DNA of 64,000 bases, from the NCBI GenBank assembly GCA_025998755.1, contig AP024674.1, positions 806,001 through 870,000 on the forward strand, in the 5' to 3' direction. The stretch comes from Armatimonadota bacterium (GTDB lineage: Bacteria > Armatimonadota > UBA5829 > DSUL01). Position numbers and translations under genes: made by a program. Below, piece after piece: positions 15,798 through 25,234 of the stretch (the stretch's first letter is position 1; each line of letters starts with the position of its first letter). The notes under the pieces were generated by a model. That model was not told the DNA's origin, did no database searches, and saw nothing but the letters and a program-made list of their open reading frames with translations.

Positions 15798-17499
15798 TGT
15801 GGATCGTCTTCTCGTGCGTGTAGGTGGCGAGCCCGGGAGGGGAGCCCTTCGGCTTGCGCACATACTTCCTCAGCGTCCAGTCCACTGGAATGTAGGATGA
15901 ATGCCTCGCGGCGGAGTTTCGCGCGGCGATCTCTGCCGCCTGTCGCAGGGTAGCGGGTGGGGCGATTCGTCCTTTCCCGGTCCTGATGATGACATGTGCC
16001 CCCGTGACGGATCGCGCATGAAGCCACACGTCATCCGGACGCGCCACCTTCTGAGTCAGGTAGTCGTTCGCCTCCGCAGTTTCCCCGTAGAGAATCTCAA
16101 GTCCGTCCTCGGAGAGGACAGTACGAATGCGATGGCCCTCAAATGGCCGCTCCTTCGTTTGTGCCGCCTCCGAGGCCTGCGGTGGTGGAAGCAATCGCGC
16201 ATTCTCCAGCGCTGCCCTGCGCTCCTGCACTTCGGCGACCGATGTGGATTCCTCCACCTGCCGGCGAGTCTCTTCCAGGGTGGCAAGGTCCCGACGGAGA
16301 CTGGGCAGCCTGTCCGCCGCGTGCTGGATACGGTCGGCCGCACGGCGTGCCTGACGGAAGGCCCGTTCCACGTTCTCCGAAGGGCTGAGATCTGGTCTCA
16401 GCGGGATCGCGACCGGCCTCATTGAGGGATCGAAATAATCCGGGACTTCCACGCACGAGCTTCCGGGCCGGATGAGGTGGTACGAGGCCGCCAGGTTCTC
16501 GGCCATCTTTCTCAACGTTTCAGGTTCTTCGCGCTGTTGGAGGAGGGCTTCCAGCTCCCGGATCTCCCCATGGTGCCGCTCCAAGGCGCGCCGTATCGCC
16601 GCAAGAGTCCGCGATCGCTCTTCCTCAAGCTCAAGTGTGGCCATCTCCTCCCGGACAGCGTGCTCAAGGGCTTCCGAGATGCGAGGCCTGGGATGTTGAG
16701 CCGCGGAGGTTCTGTGTTTGAGAGGAACGGGATAAACCTCTTCGACGTGCCGGCCCGGTTCTCGCAGGATCACCGGCGCAAACGGACCCCTCGGAATGAG
16801 CGCCAGCAGGGCTTCCAGCTCGCGAAACACCGCTTGAGGCTCAGCACTACCGGCGCGGTGGATCGCCTCTGCGGCAAGTATGGGGCTGACTCCGGAGAAC
16901 TTGCCGACCAGCCAGGCCGCCACTTCGGCAGGTTCCCCGGGATTGTCACCGAACTTCTCGGCCCACAACCGCTGGAACTCCAGGGGCCCGGCAGATGCAA
17001 GTTCCAGCTTGCCTGTGGGCGGCGGTTCGTACAGGCGGCCCGGCAGGATCTGCCGGGCCCGGCTCTGCCGCGCACCCACAGTCTTGGCAGCTCCCAGAAT
17101 GGTTCCCTCACCGTCCAGAAGGATGATGTTGGAATGACGGCCCATCACCTCGCAGATCAGCGTGCGGGTGTGACTATCTGTTCCCACGAAAGTGAGGCGA
17201 AGAATGCGATCTTTGCCCTCCTGCAGGACAGACTGAACGCGCCTTCCCTCCAGGTGCTTGCGAAGAAGCTGGCAGAAATGCGGCGGGGTGGGGGGAACGG
17301 GGCGGCGGATTCCGGTGAGATGCGCTCGGGCGAATCGGGCGTCCGCGCTGAAGAGCGCCTCTGCCTGGCGTCGGCCGGCCCGGCATACCAAAATCACCTC
17401 CAGTTCGAGCGGCTGGCGCACCTGATGGACTATCATCCCTGTAAGCGCCTGGGACATCTCGGCTGCGCACGCCGCCATGGTAAGCGCGTCGTAAATCAT
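15781..17499 (-). CDS. rqcH: RqcH/NFACT ribosome quality-control protein
   Basis: A 572-residue NEMF/Rqc2/RqcH-family protein that binds stalled large subunits and recruits Ala-tRNA to add an alanine tail to trapped peptides. The NFACT-N domain opens MIYDALTMAACAAEM, long coiled coils fill the middle (about 300-430), and the NFACT-R domain contains EANDYLTQKVARPDDVWLHA and GAHVIIRTGKG. With the ATG at 17499, the Asp-Arg pair required for tailing in Bacillus RqcH falls at D97-R98, the same numbering, which supports both function and start. Older annotations call it fibronectin-binding protein A. Confidence 0.9.
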   Translation of the reverse strand: MIYDALTMAACAAEMSQALTGMIVHQVRQPLELEVILVCRAGRRQAEALFSADARFARAHLTGIRRPVPPTPPHFCQLLRKHLEGRRVQSVLQEGKDRILRLTFVGTDSHTRTLICEVMGRHSNIILLDGEGTILGAAKTVGARQSRARQILPGRLYEPPPTGKLELASAGPLEFQRLWAEKFGDNPGEPAEVAAWLVGKFSGVSPILAAEAIHRAGSAEPQAVFRELEALLALIPRGPFAPVILREPGRHVEEVYPVPLKHRTSAAQHPRPRISEALEHAVREEMATLELEEERSRTLAAIRRALERHHGEIRELEALLQQREEPETLRKMAENLAASYHLIRPGSSCVEVPDYFDPSMRPVAIPLRPDLSPSENVERAFRQARRAADRIQHAADRLPSLRRDLATLEETRRQVEESTSVAEVQERRAALENARLLPPPQASEAAQTKERPFEGHRIRTVLSEDGLEILYGETAEANDYLTQKVARPDDVWLHARSVTGAHVIIRTGKGRIAPPATLRQAAEIAARNSAARHSSYIPVDWTLRKYVRKPKGSPPGLATYTHEKTIHITGGS

Positions 17500-17555
17500 C
17501 CTTGGCACACTATACCACGTGCGACCCGCAGACAACCGGACGCTGGAGAGACGCA

Positions 17556-17750
17556 ATGGAGATCCGCCAGACGGACGACTACCTGCCCGAAGAAGAGGAC
17601 CGCTACGGCGTCAACGAGATCAACGAGCACGACTTTGAATACTGGATGCCGGCGGAGGCCCGGGATCGCAGACGGCGGATGTTGCTGCGCGCGACAGCGG
17701 CGGCCCTTGCGCTTGCATTCGGCGTGATGACGCTCTGGCTATTCCGCTAA
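17556..17750 (+). CDS. Small single-helix membrane protein
   Basis: A 64-residue protein of unknown family. An acidic N-terminal half (EEEDRYGVNEINEHDFEYW) precedes a basic RDRRRRM and one hydrophobic helix at about 44-62, so it is probably tail-anchored. ATG at 17556 follows GGAGAG at 17545-17550. It is divergent from rqcH and ends ten bases before the convergent coiled-coil gene. Confidence 0.6.
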   Translation: MEIRQTDDYLPEEEDRYGVNEINEHDFEYWMPAEARDRRRRMLLRATAAALALAFGVMTLWLFR

Positions 17751-17760
17751 AGGCAACCTT

Positions 17761-18858
17761 TCAGCCACCGAAAAGACGGGACCAGAATCCTCGCTTTCTG
17801 GAAGCCCCGCCGGTCGCGTGTGCGTCCCGCTCCTCCTGCTCCCGGACAAGCCGGTCCAGCGCCTCGCGGGCTTGTGCGGCTTCGCTGCCGTCCCGGTCGT
17901 CCGTGCTAAGGGGTTGATCAACCTTTGTGCGGGACGGTGTGCCCCCAGAGACTGCGCCGGTAAACAACTTGCGGCGCGGGGTTGGTGCGGGACTTACGAA
18001 AATATCCTTCGGTGGTGGGACCGCCGTCCGGTGCGGGCTGGAAAAGCTCTGCTCATGATGTCCTCCGAGGGCTGATGCCGTCTCCGGAGCGGAAGGACTC
18101 TCCTGCTCCGTCACTTCGGAAAACACGGCTTCCCGGACGTCCGTGCGTTGAGGCCCGGCAGCATCGCCGGTCGCCTCCTCCGTCGCCGGTTGTTCTTCGA
18201 CGACCTCAGCAACGGTAGCCTCCGATTCCTCTTCCTGGGTGGGCGCGGGCGGGACCTGCTGCGGCGCTGCTGTTTCTTGAGGGGCGGAAGGGCATGGTGC
18301 GGGGGAGGCTGCGGCGGCAGGTTTCTCCTTCTGGATCGAAGGCTCCTGCGGAGGACTCTGCACGGTTGTTGCCCCTCCTCCTTGCATTGCCTTCTCCGTA
18401 CCCTCCAGCGTCTCCGCGATCTCCTGGGAGAGTTCGCCGGTCATGCGGAACAGGTCGTTGATGCGCCGGATGCGGTCGTCAATCTCATATTGCACGGTCT
18501 GAGCCTGTTCCGGGTCGGCTTCCGCCTGGGCGGAGACTGTCTCCGGAAGCGCGCGCGCCAGCTCTCCGAACTCCAGACTGAGCATCGCGGTTGCGTTCTG
18601 TGCCTTCGCCAGCATGATGTGCGAGCGGTTCAGCATGACGTGCATTTCGCGCTGCCGCTCCAGCAATGTCTCCACAGTGTTGTCCTGTCGAAGCTCGCGG
18701 GAGCGGTATTTTTCCAGCTCCTCGCTGAGCAGGCGCGCTTTGGCCGCATAGACACTGCGCTCCCGCTGCAGGCGGGCGACCTTCTGCTCCAGCTCACGAA
18801 CCTGCGCCAGCAGTTCCTGAACCGTCGGGGAGTTCTGCTCCTGATAGTCTGTATCCAC
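17761..18858 (-). CDS. Coiled-coil protein, unknown function
   Basis: 365 residues and no known family. Residues about 10-60 form a strong coiled coil (VQELLAQVRELEQKVARLQR), with a second helical region to about 165. A long Pro/Glu/Ala-rich disordered linker (about 165-310) and a basic tail ending in KRGFWSRLFGG follow. The amphipathic SRLFGG end may touch membrane. It starts 22 bases after fmt and is the last gene of the remA operon. A scaffolding role in division or the envelope is possible but unsupported. Confidence 0.6.
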   Translation of the reverse strand: MDTDYQEQNSPTVQELLAQVRELEQKVARLQRERSVYAAKARLLSEELEKYRSRELRQDNTVETLLERQREMHVMLNRSHIMLAKAQNATAMLSLEFGELARALPETVSAQAEADPEQAQTVQYEIDDRIRRINDLFRMTGELSQEIAETLEGTEKAMQGGGATTVQSPPQEPSIQKEKPAAAASPAPCPSAPQETAAPQQVPPAPTQEEESEATVAEVVEEQPATEEATGDAAGPQRTDVREAVFSEVTEQESPSAPETASALGGHHEQSFSSPHRTAVPPPKDIFVSPAPTPRRKLFTGAVSGGTPSRTKVDQPLSTDDRDGSEAAQAREALDRLVREQEERDAHATGGASRKRGFWSRLFGG

Positions 18859-18880
18859 CGTTGCTGTTCCTGTCCCGTGG

Positions 18881-19846
18881 TCAGTCCTGATCCGTGGGGG
18901 GATGTGTGTCGAACCGGTCTCCCGGTTTCAGATGACGCCCCCGGGCAAAGGCCGCGCCGGACATTCTGCCTCTGCCTGCCGGCTGGACCTCGCATAGCAT
19001 TATCGGGCGCGCGTCCCCGCAAACTGCAACAATGCCCTGCTCCGGGATGGCCACGATGGTCCCCGGCGGCGCTTCTGTCGGAGAAAAACCATCCTCCGGG
19101 AGGGCGGAACGCCACACCCGGACGGGCACTCCATTGAGATATACCCTTGCCCCGGGCCTGGGGGTGCATCCCCGTATGCGGTTGTGGGTGCGCACGGCGG
19201 CCTCCTGGAAGAACACGTCTCCCGCTTCAGGCCCAAGCGACCGCGCCCACGTTGCCTGAGAGTCGTCCTGCGGCGCAGGAGTCAGGTTGCCAGCCTCCAT
19301 TTCATCCAGTGTCAGCACCAGCACCCGCGCGCCCACATCAGCCAGCCGCATTTCGAGCTCTCCCGCTGTCTCGTCCGGCAGGATTGGTACCCGTTCCTGA
19401 AGCAGGATGGGGCCGCAGTCCAGCCCCTCCTCCATCAGCATTGTGGTTACACCGGTCTCGGTGCATCCATCAATGATAGCCTGCTGAATGGGCGCTGCGC
19501 CCCTGTACTTCGGCAGGAGGCTAGCGTGCACGTTAACACATCCGCGCGGCGGCAGCTCCAGAATGTCTTTTTTCAGGATGAGCCCGAATGCCGCCACAGC
19601 GGCGACATCCGGTCGCCACTGGTGCAGCGCCTCCCGCAGAGCCGGGTCCAGGGCATTTTCCGGCTTGACCACCGGCAGGCCATGCTCTGAGGCCAGCAAG
19701 GCCACCGGCGAAGGAGAGACGGTCCGGCCCCTTCCGGAAGGACGGTCCGGCCGCGTTACCACTCCCACCACCCGGTGACTGCTCCGGAGCAGTGTGTCCA
19801 GGATGGTCGCGGCGAAAGCGGGCGTCCCCATGAAGACCACACGCAT
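18881..19846 (-). CDS. fmt: Methionyl-tRNA formyltransferase
   Basis: Adds a formyl group from 10-formyl-THF to initiator Met-tRNA. It has 321 residues. The formyltransferase domain shows MRVVFMGTPAFAATIL at the start, HASLLPKYRGAAPIQQAI (catalytic HxSLLP and the folate-site segment) and EEGLDCGPIL. A C-terminal tRNA-binding domain follows. It starts four bases after def, which later removes the same formyl group; this def-fmt pairing is very widely conserved. Confidence 0.96.
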   Translation of the reverse strand: MRVVFMGTPAFAATILDTLLRSSHRVVGVVTRPDRPSGRGRTVSPSPVALLASEHGLPVVKPENALDPALREALHQWRPDVAAVAAFGLILKKDILELPPRGCVNVHASLLPKYRGAAPIQQAIIDGCTETGVTTMLMEEGLDCGPILLQERVPILPDETAGELEMRLADVGARVLVLTLDEMEAGNLTPAPQDDSQATWARSLGPEAGDVFFQEAAVRTHNRIRGCTPRPGARVYLNGVPVRVWRSALPEDGFSPTEAPPGTIVAIPEQGIVAVCGDARPIMLCEVQPAGRGRMSGAAFARGRHLKPGDRFDTHPPTDQD

Positions 19847-19850
19847 GCTT

Positions 19851-20333
19851 CTAGATCCCCGTGACCGCCGTCATCGGAGCCGGCCTCAGCGTGCCCGGCT
19901 CGGCCCTGTCCACAAATAGCACTCCGTCCAGGTGGTCCACCTCGTGCTGCAAGACACGCGCCAGCAGGCCTTCAGCTCGGAACTCAACGGCCCGGCCATT
20001 CAGGTCCTGCCCGCGGGCTAATACTTCGACGGCCCTTCGCACGTCAGCGGCCATGCCTGGAATGCTCAGGCATCCTTCAATACCCACCTCCGTCTCTTCG
20101 CCGAGAGACAGTTCCGGATTGATCAGTACCCCTTCCTGCCCGCCGATCTTCCAGATGATCACGCGGCGATGTTGGCCGATCTGAGGGGCAGCCAGGCCGA
20201 TGCCGCCGAATTGCTCCATCATCTCGCGCATTCTGCGCACCAACGCTGCGCACTCCGCCGGATCCCTCACCGGTTCAGACGGTTGCTTCAGTCGGGGGTC
20301 GCCATATACAAGTACGGGTCGTGGCTTGATCAT
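19851..20333 (-). CDS. def: Peptide deformylase
   Basis: A metalloenzyme that removes the formyl group from new proteins. It has 160 residues and all three motifs: GIGLAAPQIG, EGCLSIPG (Cys metal ligand) and QHEVDHLDG (two His ligands and the catalytic Glu). AGGAG lies just before the ATG. It sits between priA (55 bases upstream) and fmt (4 bases downstream). Confidence 0.97.
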   Translation of the reverse strand: MIKPRPVLVYGDPRLKQPSEPVRDPAECAALVRRMREMMEQFGGIGLAAPQIGQHRRVIIWKIGGQEGVLINPELSLGEETEVGIEGCLSIPGMAADVRRAVEVLARGQDLNGRAVEFRAEGLLARVLQHEVDHLDGVLFVDRAEPGTLRPAPMTAVTGI

Positions 20334-20388
20334 TCTCCTCGGGGCGAAACGTGTCTGCCTGTTGCGGCGTGAGCGCTGTCTTACCAGG

Positions 20389-22788
20389 TCACATCAGATT
20401 GACCGGATCCACGTCCACCTGCACATCCTGTTTCCAGGCGCGCGCTCCCGCGGATTCCAGCACTCCCAGTATACTCTCTCTGTCGTAGCTTCTCAGCAGG
20501 AGGTGCCAGCGATACCGTCCTTTCAGCCGTTCCAACGGCGCGGCGGAAGGGCCGAGGACCTCCACTCCGGGATGCCCTTCGAGTTTGCCTGCCAGCTCTC
20601 GGCACCGATCCCTGCACCGCTCGGAGCTGGAATCCTGCACCAGAACCCGGGCGATGGCTCCGAAAGGCGGCCACCCCAGCTCCTCGCGAAAACGGATCTC
20701 CTGCTCGTAGAAGGCGCGATAGTCCTGCTTAACAGCTGCTGCGATTGCGTAATGCTCTGGCTGGAACGTCTGCAGGACCACAAGTCCTGCGCGCGGCCCG
20801 CGTCCTGCCCGTCCGGCCACCTGTGTCAGAAGCTGGAACCCCCGTTCGGCGGCCCGGAAATCCGGCATATGAAGTCCGGTGTCGGCGTTTATCACTCCAA
20901 CAAGGAGCACGCCGGGGAAGTCTAGCCCCTTCGCCACCATCTGAGTGCCAATCAGGATGTCTGCTTCGTGTCTTCGAAACCTGCCGATCAGTGACACGAA
21001 CGCATCCTTGCCACCAGTGGTGTCCCGGTCCATCCGAAGAATGCGTGCTGTTGGAAGCAGTGACTGCAGTTCCTCTTCCACGCGCTGAGTACCCACTCCA
21101 AAACTGGCGATCTTTGTACCCTGGCAGGAAGGACACTGGATGGGTGCTGGCCCACGCCAGCCGCAGTGATGGCAGCGGACGGTCTGGTCCTCTCGGTGGT
21201 GTTTGGTGCTCACGGCGCAGTTCGGGCAAACGCAGACATATCCGCATTCGCGGCACAGCACGAAGGTCCCGTAAGCCCTCCTGTTCAGGAACACGATGGC
21301 CTGTCCGCCCTCCCGGTGGTTGCGAAGAAGCTCTTCCTTGAGCGGGTCGCTCAGGACGTGCAAAGCCCCCTTGCGCGCGATCTCCCGCATGTCGATAACC
21401 CGCACCTTCGGGGCGGGCCGGCTGTCCACGCGCCCCGGCAGTTCGCAGAGATCCACCTGACCCAGTTCGGCCCGCCGGAAGGTCTCCACTGCCGGTGTGG
21501 CGCTGCCGAGCAGCAAAGGAACCCTGTGCCGCTCAGCCAGCCAGCGGCAGACATCACGGGCATGGTAGCGTGGGTCGCCGTCTTGCTTGAATGCAGGCTC
21601 GTGCTCCTCGTCAATAATGAAAATGCCCGGATCCGGCAGAGGGGCAAACACCGCCGAGCGGGGTCCAAGGACGACACGCGCCTCTCCGCGCTCGATCCGC
21701 CGCCATTCGTCGGCGCGCTCGCCCGATGAAAGGCGGCTATGCAAGACCGCCAGCGTATCGCCGAACCGCCCCCGGAAGTGCGCCAATGCGTGAACGGTGA
21801 GCGCGATCTCCGGCATCAAAACGATGGCTCCGCGTCCCATCGAAAGGGCCGCCTCGATGGCGCGGGTATAGACTTCCGTCTTTCCGCTGGCCGTCACACC
21901 AAACAGCAGGATCTCACGGAAGGATCCTTCTCGGATAGCATTTTCCAAGCTGCCAACGGCTTGTGCCTGGTCGTAGGTCAGCGCAAAGCGGGATTGAGAT
22001 CTCGCGGCCTCCTCGGCTGGTCTGCGCAGCACTCGGCGAAGCTCCTCACGCACAAGCCCGGCATCCACAAGTGGGCCAAGGCGGGAAGCTGCGGAGGGAT
22101 GCTGGGGCAAAATCTCCGCGCGAGAAATGGGGGTGCCAAGCTCCACCAGAAAGGTCAGGAGCGCGGCCTGCGCCGGGCGGCGGTTCCGGTTGGCGTCGAT
22201 CCACCTCCGTGCAGCCATCGGGTCCGGAACGCAGTACACCCGCTCGGTCTTCGGCGAGGAGCCGGGGTGGAGGATCTCCGCTTCTTCTGAGATCAGCCCA
22301 AGCTTGCGCAGGCCTGTCACGGCACTGTGGACCGCCTCTCTCCCGAACTTCCTTGTCAGGGCCGCAAGACTGACGGGGCCGGAATCGATCAGCAGGTCCA
22401 GCAAATCGGCTGCGGTTCCGCGCAGTCCCTCCGGCCGATGTTTGCAGATAGCACGTAGCCGCCGCTGGATGCGTCCGCGCAGCGCCGGGGGCATCATCAA
22501 CCGCAGACAAGATCCCACAGGAGCGCACCAGTGCTTCGCCATCCATCGGGCGAGCTTCACGCGCTCGTCGGGGATGTCGGAAGCTTCCACTCGGCCGATG
22601 GCAGCGCGCACCCTTGGGACGTCGGGTTCTGGCAACATCTCCACCAGATACCCGAGGCGCACCATGTTCTGAAAGGGAACCAGCAGGCAGGCCCCTGGGC
22701 GGACGCCGAAGAACTGCTCCGGGATCTGGTATGTGTAGGTCTCGGTCAGGGCGCCTCTCTCGGTCAGAATGGCGACCCTTGCATACAA
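20389..22788 (-). CDS. priA: Primosomal replication-restart helicase PriA
   Basis: A 799-residue 3'-5' helicase that reloads the replisome at broken forks. The N-terminal DNA-binding domain starts YARVAILTERGALTETYTY. The helicase core has FGVTASGKTEVY (Walker A), IIDEEHEPAFKQD (DEEH box) and the zinc-binding cluster CRECGYVCVCPNC plus CHHCGW and CPSC, with eight Cys ligands. The TTG at 22788 is chosen because it begins two bases after the metK stop and gives the family N terminus; 26 further codons upstream lie inside metK. Confidence 0.95.
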   Translation of the reverse strand: MYARVAILTERGALTETYTYQIPEQFFGVRPGACLLVPFQNMVRLGYLVEMLPEPDVPRVRAAIGRVEASDIPDERVKLARWMAKHWCAPVGSCLRLMMPPALRGRIQRRLRAICKHRPEGLRGTAADLLDLLIDSGPVSLAALTRKFGREAVHSAVTGLRKLGLISEEAEILHPGSSPKTERVYCVPDPMAARRWIDANRNRRPAQAALLTFLVELGTPISRAEILPQHPSAASRLGPLVDAGLVREELRRVLRRPAEEAARSQSRFALTYDQAQAVGSLENAIREGSFREILLFGVTASGKTEVYTRAIEAALSMGRGAIVLMPEIALTVHALAHFRGRFGDTLAVLHSRLSSGERADEWRRIERGEARVVLGPRSAVFAPLPDPGIFIIDEEHEPAFKQDGDPRYHARDVCRWLAERHRVPLLLGSATPAVETFRRAELGQVDLCELPGRVDSRPAPKVRVIDMREIARKGALHVLSDPLKEELLRNHREGGQAIVFLNRRAYGTFVLCRECGYVCVCPNCAVSTKHHREDQTVRCHHCGWRGPAPIQCPSCQGTKIASFGVGTQRVEEELQSLLPTARILRMDRDTTGGKDAFVSLIGRFRRHEADILIGTQMVAKGLDFPGVLLVGVINADTGLHMPDFRAAERGFQLLTQVAGRAGRGPRAGLVVLQTFQPEHYAIAAAVKQDYRAFYEQEIRFREELGWPPFGAIARVLVQDSSSERCRDRCRELAGKLEGHPGVEVLGPSAAPLERLKGRYRWHLLLRSYDRESILGVLESAGARAWKQDVQVDVDPVNLM

Positions 22789-22789
22789 C

Positions 22790-23935
22790 CTACAGGCCAG
22801 CCTCCCGGCGCAACATTTCGGCCATATCGGTCCGCTCCCAGGGCACGTCCAGATCCGTCCGACCAAAGTGCCCGTACGCCGCCGTCCGCTCGTACATCGG
22901 CTGACGCAGGTCCAGATGTTTGATGATGGCCTGAGGAGTCAGATCGAAGTACCGCGTGATGAGAGCCGAGATGCGCTCATCGGCCACCTTGCCGGTGCCG
23001 AACGTGTCTACGACGACATTCATCGGTTCCGCCTCGCCGATGGCATAGGCTACCTGGATCTCGCAGCGGTCCGCCAGTCCGGCAGCGACAACGTTCTTGG
23101 CGATGTAGCGCATCATATACGCCGCCGAGCGGTCCACCTTGGTGGGGTCCTTCCCGGAGAACGCCCCGCCGCCGTGGCGGCCCATGCCGCCGTAAGTGTC
23201 CACGATGATCTTTCGTCCCGTTAGGCCCGTGTCGCCGTGCGGTCCGCCGACGGTGAAGCTGCCGGTCGGGTTCACAAAGTACTTGGTCTTGTCGTCCAGC
23301 AGCTCCGGCGGGACGATCGGCTTGATGACCCGCTCAATGATATCCTCCCGGATGGTGGCCTGCGGGATGGCAGGATGGTGCTGAGCGGAAACCACGATCT
23401 TGTCTATGCGCACCGGGCGGTAGCCCTCATACTCCACGGTGACCTGCGTCTTGCCGTCCGGACGCAGATAGTCCGGCGAGCCGCTCCGCCGGACCGCGCT
23501 GAGCTGACGCGCCAACCGGTGTGCCAGCATGATTGGCATCGGCATCAGCTCGGGCGTCTCTGTGCAGGCGAACCCGAACATCATTCCCTGGTCGCCCGCC
23601 CCTCCGGTATCCACTCCCTGTGCGATATCGGGAGACTGCTCGTGAACACTGATCAGCACGCCGCAAGTCGCTCCGTCGATGCCAAAATCCGGGTCGGTGT
23701 AACCCGCACGCTGGAGCGTACGGCGGACGATGGAGGGGATGTCCACGTAAGTGCTGGTTGTGATCTCTCCCGCCACCAGCACCAGGCCGGTCGTCAGGAG
23801 CGTCTCGCATGCCACCCGCGAGAGAGGATCTCCCGTCAACAGGGCATCCAGGACGGCATCCGAGATCTGATCCGCCAGCTTGTCCGGATGGCCTTCCGTG
23901 ACGGATTCACTGGAAAACAGATAGCGCTTGTCCAC
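22790..23935 (-). CDS. metK: S-adenosylmethionine synthetase
   Basis: Makes SAM from methionine and ATP. It has 381 residues. Motifs are [15 protein letters not shown] near residue 10, [12 protein letters not shown] near 115 and [19 protein letters not shown] near 255, all intact. The GTG at 23935 matches the usual start just before [13 protein letters not shown], with AGGA nearby. It lies between coaBC and priA, a place occupied by neither metK nor any other gene in the Bacillus version of this cluster. No SAM riboswitch is visible in the 72-base gap upstream. Confidence 0.96.
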   Translation of the reverse strand: MDKRYLFSSESVTEGHPDKLADQISDAVLDALLTGDPLSRVACETLLTTGLVLVAGEITTSTYVDIPSIVRRTLQRAGYTDPDFGIDGATCGVLISVHEQSPDIAQGVDTGGAGDQGMMFGFACTETPELMPMPIMLAHRLARQLSAVRRSGSPDYLRPDGKTQVTVEYEGYRPVRIDKIVVSAQHHPAIPQATIREDIIERVIKPIVPPELLDDKTKYFVNPTGSFTVGGPHGDTGLTGRKIIVDTYGGMGRHGGGAFSGKDPTKVDRSAAYMMRYIAKNVVAAGLADRCEIQVAYAIGEAEPMNVVVDTFGTGKVADERISALITRYFDLTPQAIIKHLDLRQPMYERTAAYGHFGRTDLDVPWERTDMAEMLRREAGL

Positions 23936-24007
23936 TTTCCTGCAGTCTCCTTCCAGGGGGCGGCCCCTTTGTCTCGCGAGCGCGAAGAGGCGCACTCCCT
24001 ATATACA

Positions 24008-25234
24008 TCATCCTTGCTGGAGAAACCTTTCGCGGATGAACGTCAACAAATGTTCGGCAATTTCCTGCTTGCTCATCAAGGGGAGAGGATGATCCTCGCC
24101 CCCACGAGTTAGAAACCGCACCTTGGACGGGCCGGGCCCGAACGGCTGCTCGCCTTCTGCCGCGCTGTTGGCGACGATCATATCCAGGTTCTTGCCCTCC
24201 AGCTTCTGTCTGGCGTTGGCGACCAGATCCTCCGTCTCCAGCGCAAAACCCACCAGAATCTGGTTCTGCTTCTGACGGCCCATCTCCGCCAGGATGTCCG
24301 GAGTCTGCTGCAGCTCCAGGGTCCTGCGCTCGCCCTCCTGCTCCAGCTTTTTCAGCTTTCGCGGGGACTTTACGGGCGAAAAGTCGCTTACGGCGGCCGC
24401 GCTGATAAGCACCCGGCAGGATCCGAAATGGCTGCGCACCGCTTCCAGCATCTCCGAGGCAGTCTGCACCCGCACCAGGCGAGAGACATCCGGAGGTTGC
24501 ATCTCCGTCGGGCCGGTTACCAAGGTGACTTCCGCGCCCCGTTCCTGAGCAGCGGCTGCGATGGCAAAGCCCATGCTGCCCGTTGAATAGTTGGACAGAT
24601 ACCGAACCGGATCGATGGGCTCGCGCGTTGGACCGGCGGTGATCAGGACGGGGACGTCTTCCCAGTCGTGCCGGGCGGCGCCCAGGAGAAGGCGTTCCAC
24701 AGATTGCAGGATCTGCTCCACCGGCGCCATCTTCCCTACGCCTTCATACCCGCAGGCTAGCCTGCCCTCCACGGGATCGACAAAGTGGTAGCCCATATTT
24801 CTCAGGCGGTCCACGTTTGCCATGACGATGGGATTCGTCCACATATGCGTGTTCATCGCCGGGGCCAGAAGCACCGGACAGGGCGCGGCCATGGCCAGCG
24901 TGCTGACGATCTCATCTGCAATGCCGTTGGCGATTTTGCCGATGATATTCCCCGTTGCTGGAGCGATGACCAGAAGATCGGCATTCTCCACCAGTGCAAC
25001 GTGCGCCACTGTGCGCTCTTCGATCTCGTCGAAGACGCCCGTCAGGGGGGTATGTCCGGTCAGGGCGCGGAACGTGGCGGGACCGACGAAGTGCAAGGCG
25101 CTCGGTGTCATCGCCACGTGCACATCGGCCCTCAGCCCTGCAAGAGAGCTCGCCAGCTCTGCCGCCTTATACGCCGCGATGCTTCCTGTGACTCCCAGGA
25201 CGATGCGCTTGCCTTCCAGACTTCGAAAACTCAT
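24008..25234 (-). CDS. coaBC: Bifunctional CoaBC (coenzyme A synthesis)
   Basis: A fusion of phosphopantothenoylcysteine synthetase and decarboxylase, two successive steps of CoA synthesis. It has 408 residues. The flavin-dependent CoaC half (about 1-190) has VTGSIAAYKAAELAS, PAMNTHMW and the substrate-flap LACGYEGVGKM. The CoaB half has ITAGPTREPIDPVRYLSNYS and the KLKK motif needed for the acyl-cytidylate step. The ATG overlaps the gmk stop by three bases (ATGA). Confidence 0.95.
   Translation of the reverse strand: MSFRSLEGKRIVLGVTGSIAAYKAAELASSLAGLRADVHVAMTPSALHFVGPATFRALTGHTPLTGVFDEIEERTVAHVALVENADLLVIAPATGNIIGKIANGIADEIVSTLAMAAPCPVLLAPAMNTHMWTNPIVMANVDRLRNMGYHFVDPVEGRLACGYEGVGKMAPVEQILQSVERLLLGAARHDWEDVPVLITAGPTREPIDPVRYLSNYSTGSMGFAIAAAAQERGAEVTLVTGPTEMQPPDVSRLVRVQTASEMLEAVRSHFGSCRVLISAAAVSDFSPVKSPRKLKKLEQEGERRTLELQQTPDILAEMGRQKQNQILVGFALETEDLVANARQKLEGKNLDMIVANSAAEGEQPFGPGPSKVRFLTRGGEDHPLPLMSKQEIAEHLLTFIRERFLQQG

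Noticed and set aside
16477-17727. A 416-residue frame on the plus strand opposite rqcH
   Set aside because: It is a shadow of rqcH: no family resemblance, and the minus-strand gene has clear NFACT domains.
18148-19137. A 329-residue plus-strand frame over the coiled-coil gene and fmt
   Set aside because: Composition is Arg/Leu/Cys-rich and crosses two minus-strand genes; no motif supports it.
22790-24007. SAM riboswitch upstream of metK
   Set aside because: The gap to coaBC is only 72 bases and contains none of the conserved SAM-I or SAM-II blocks.
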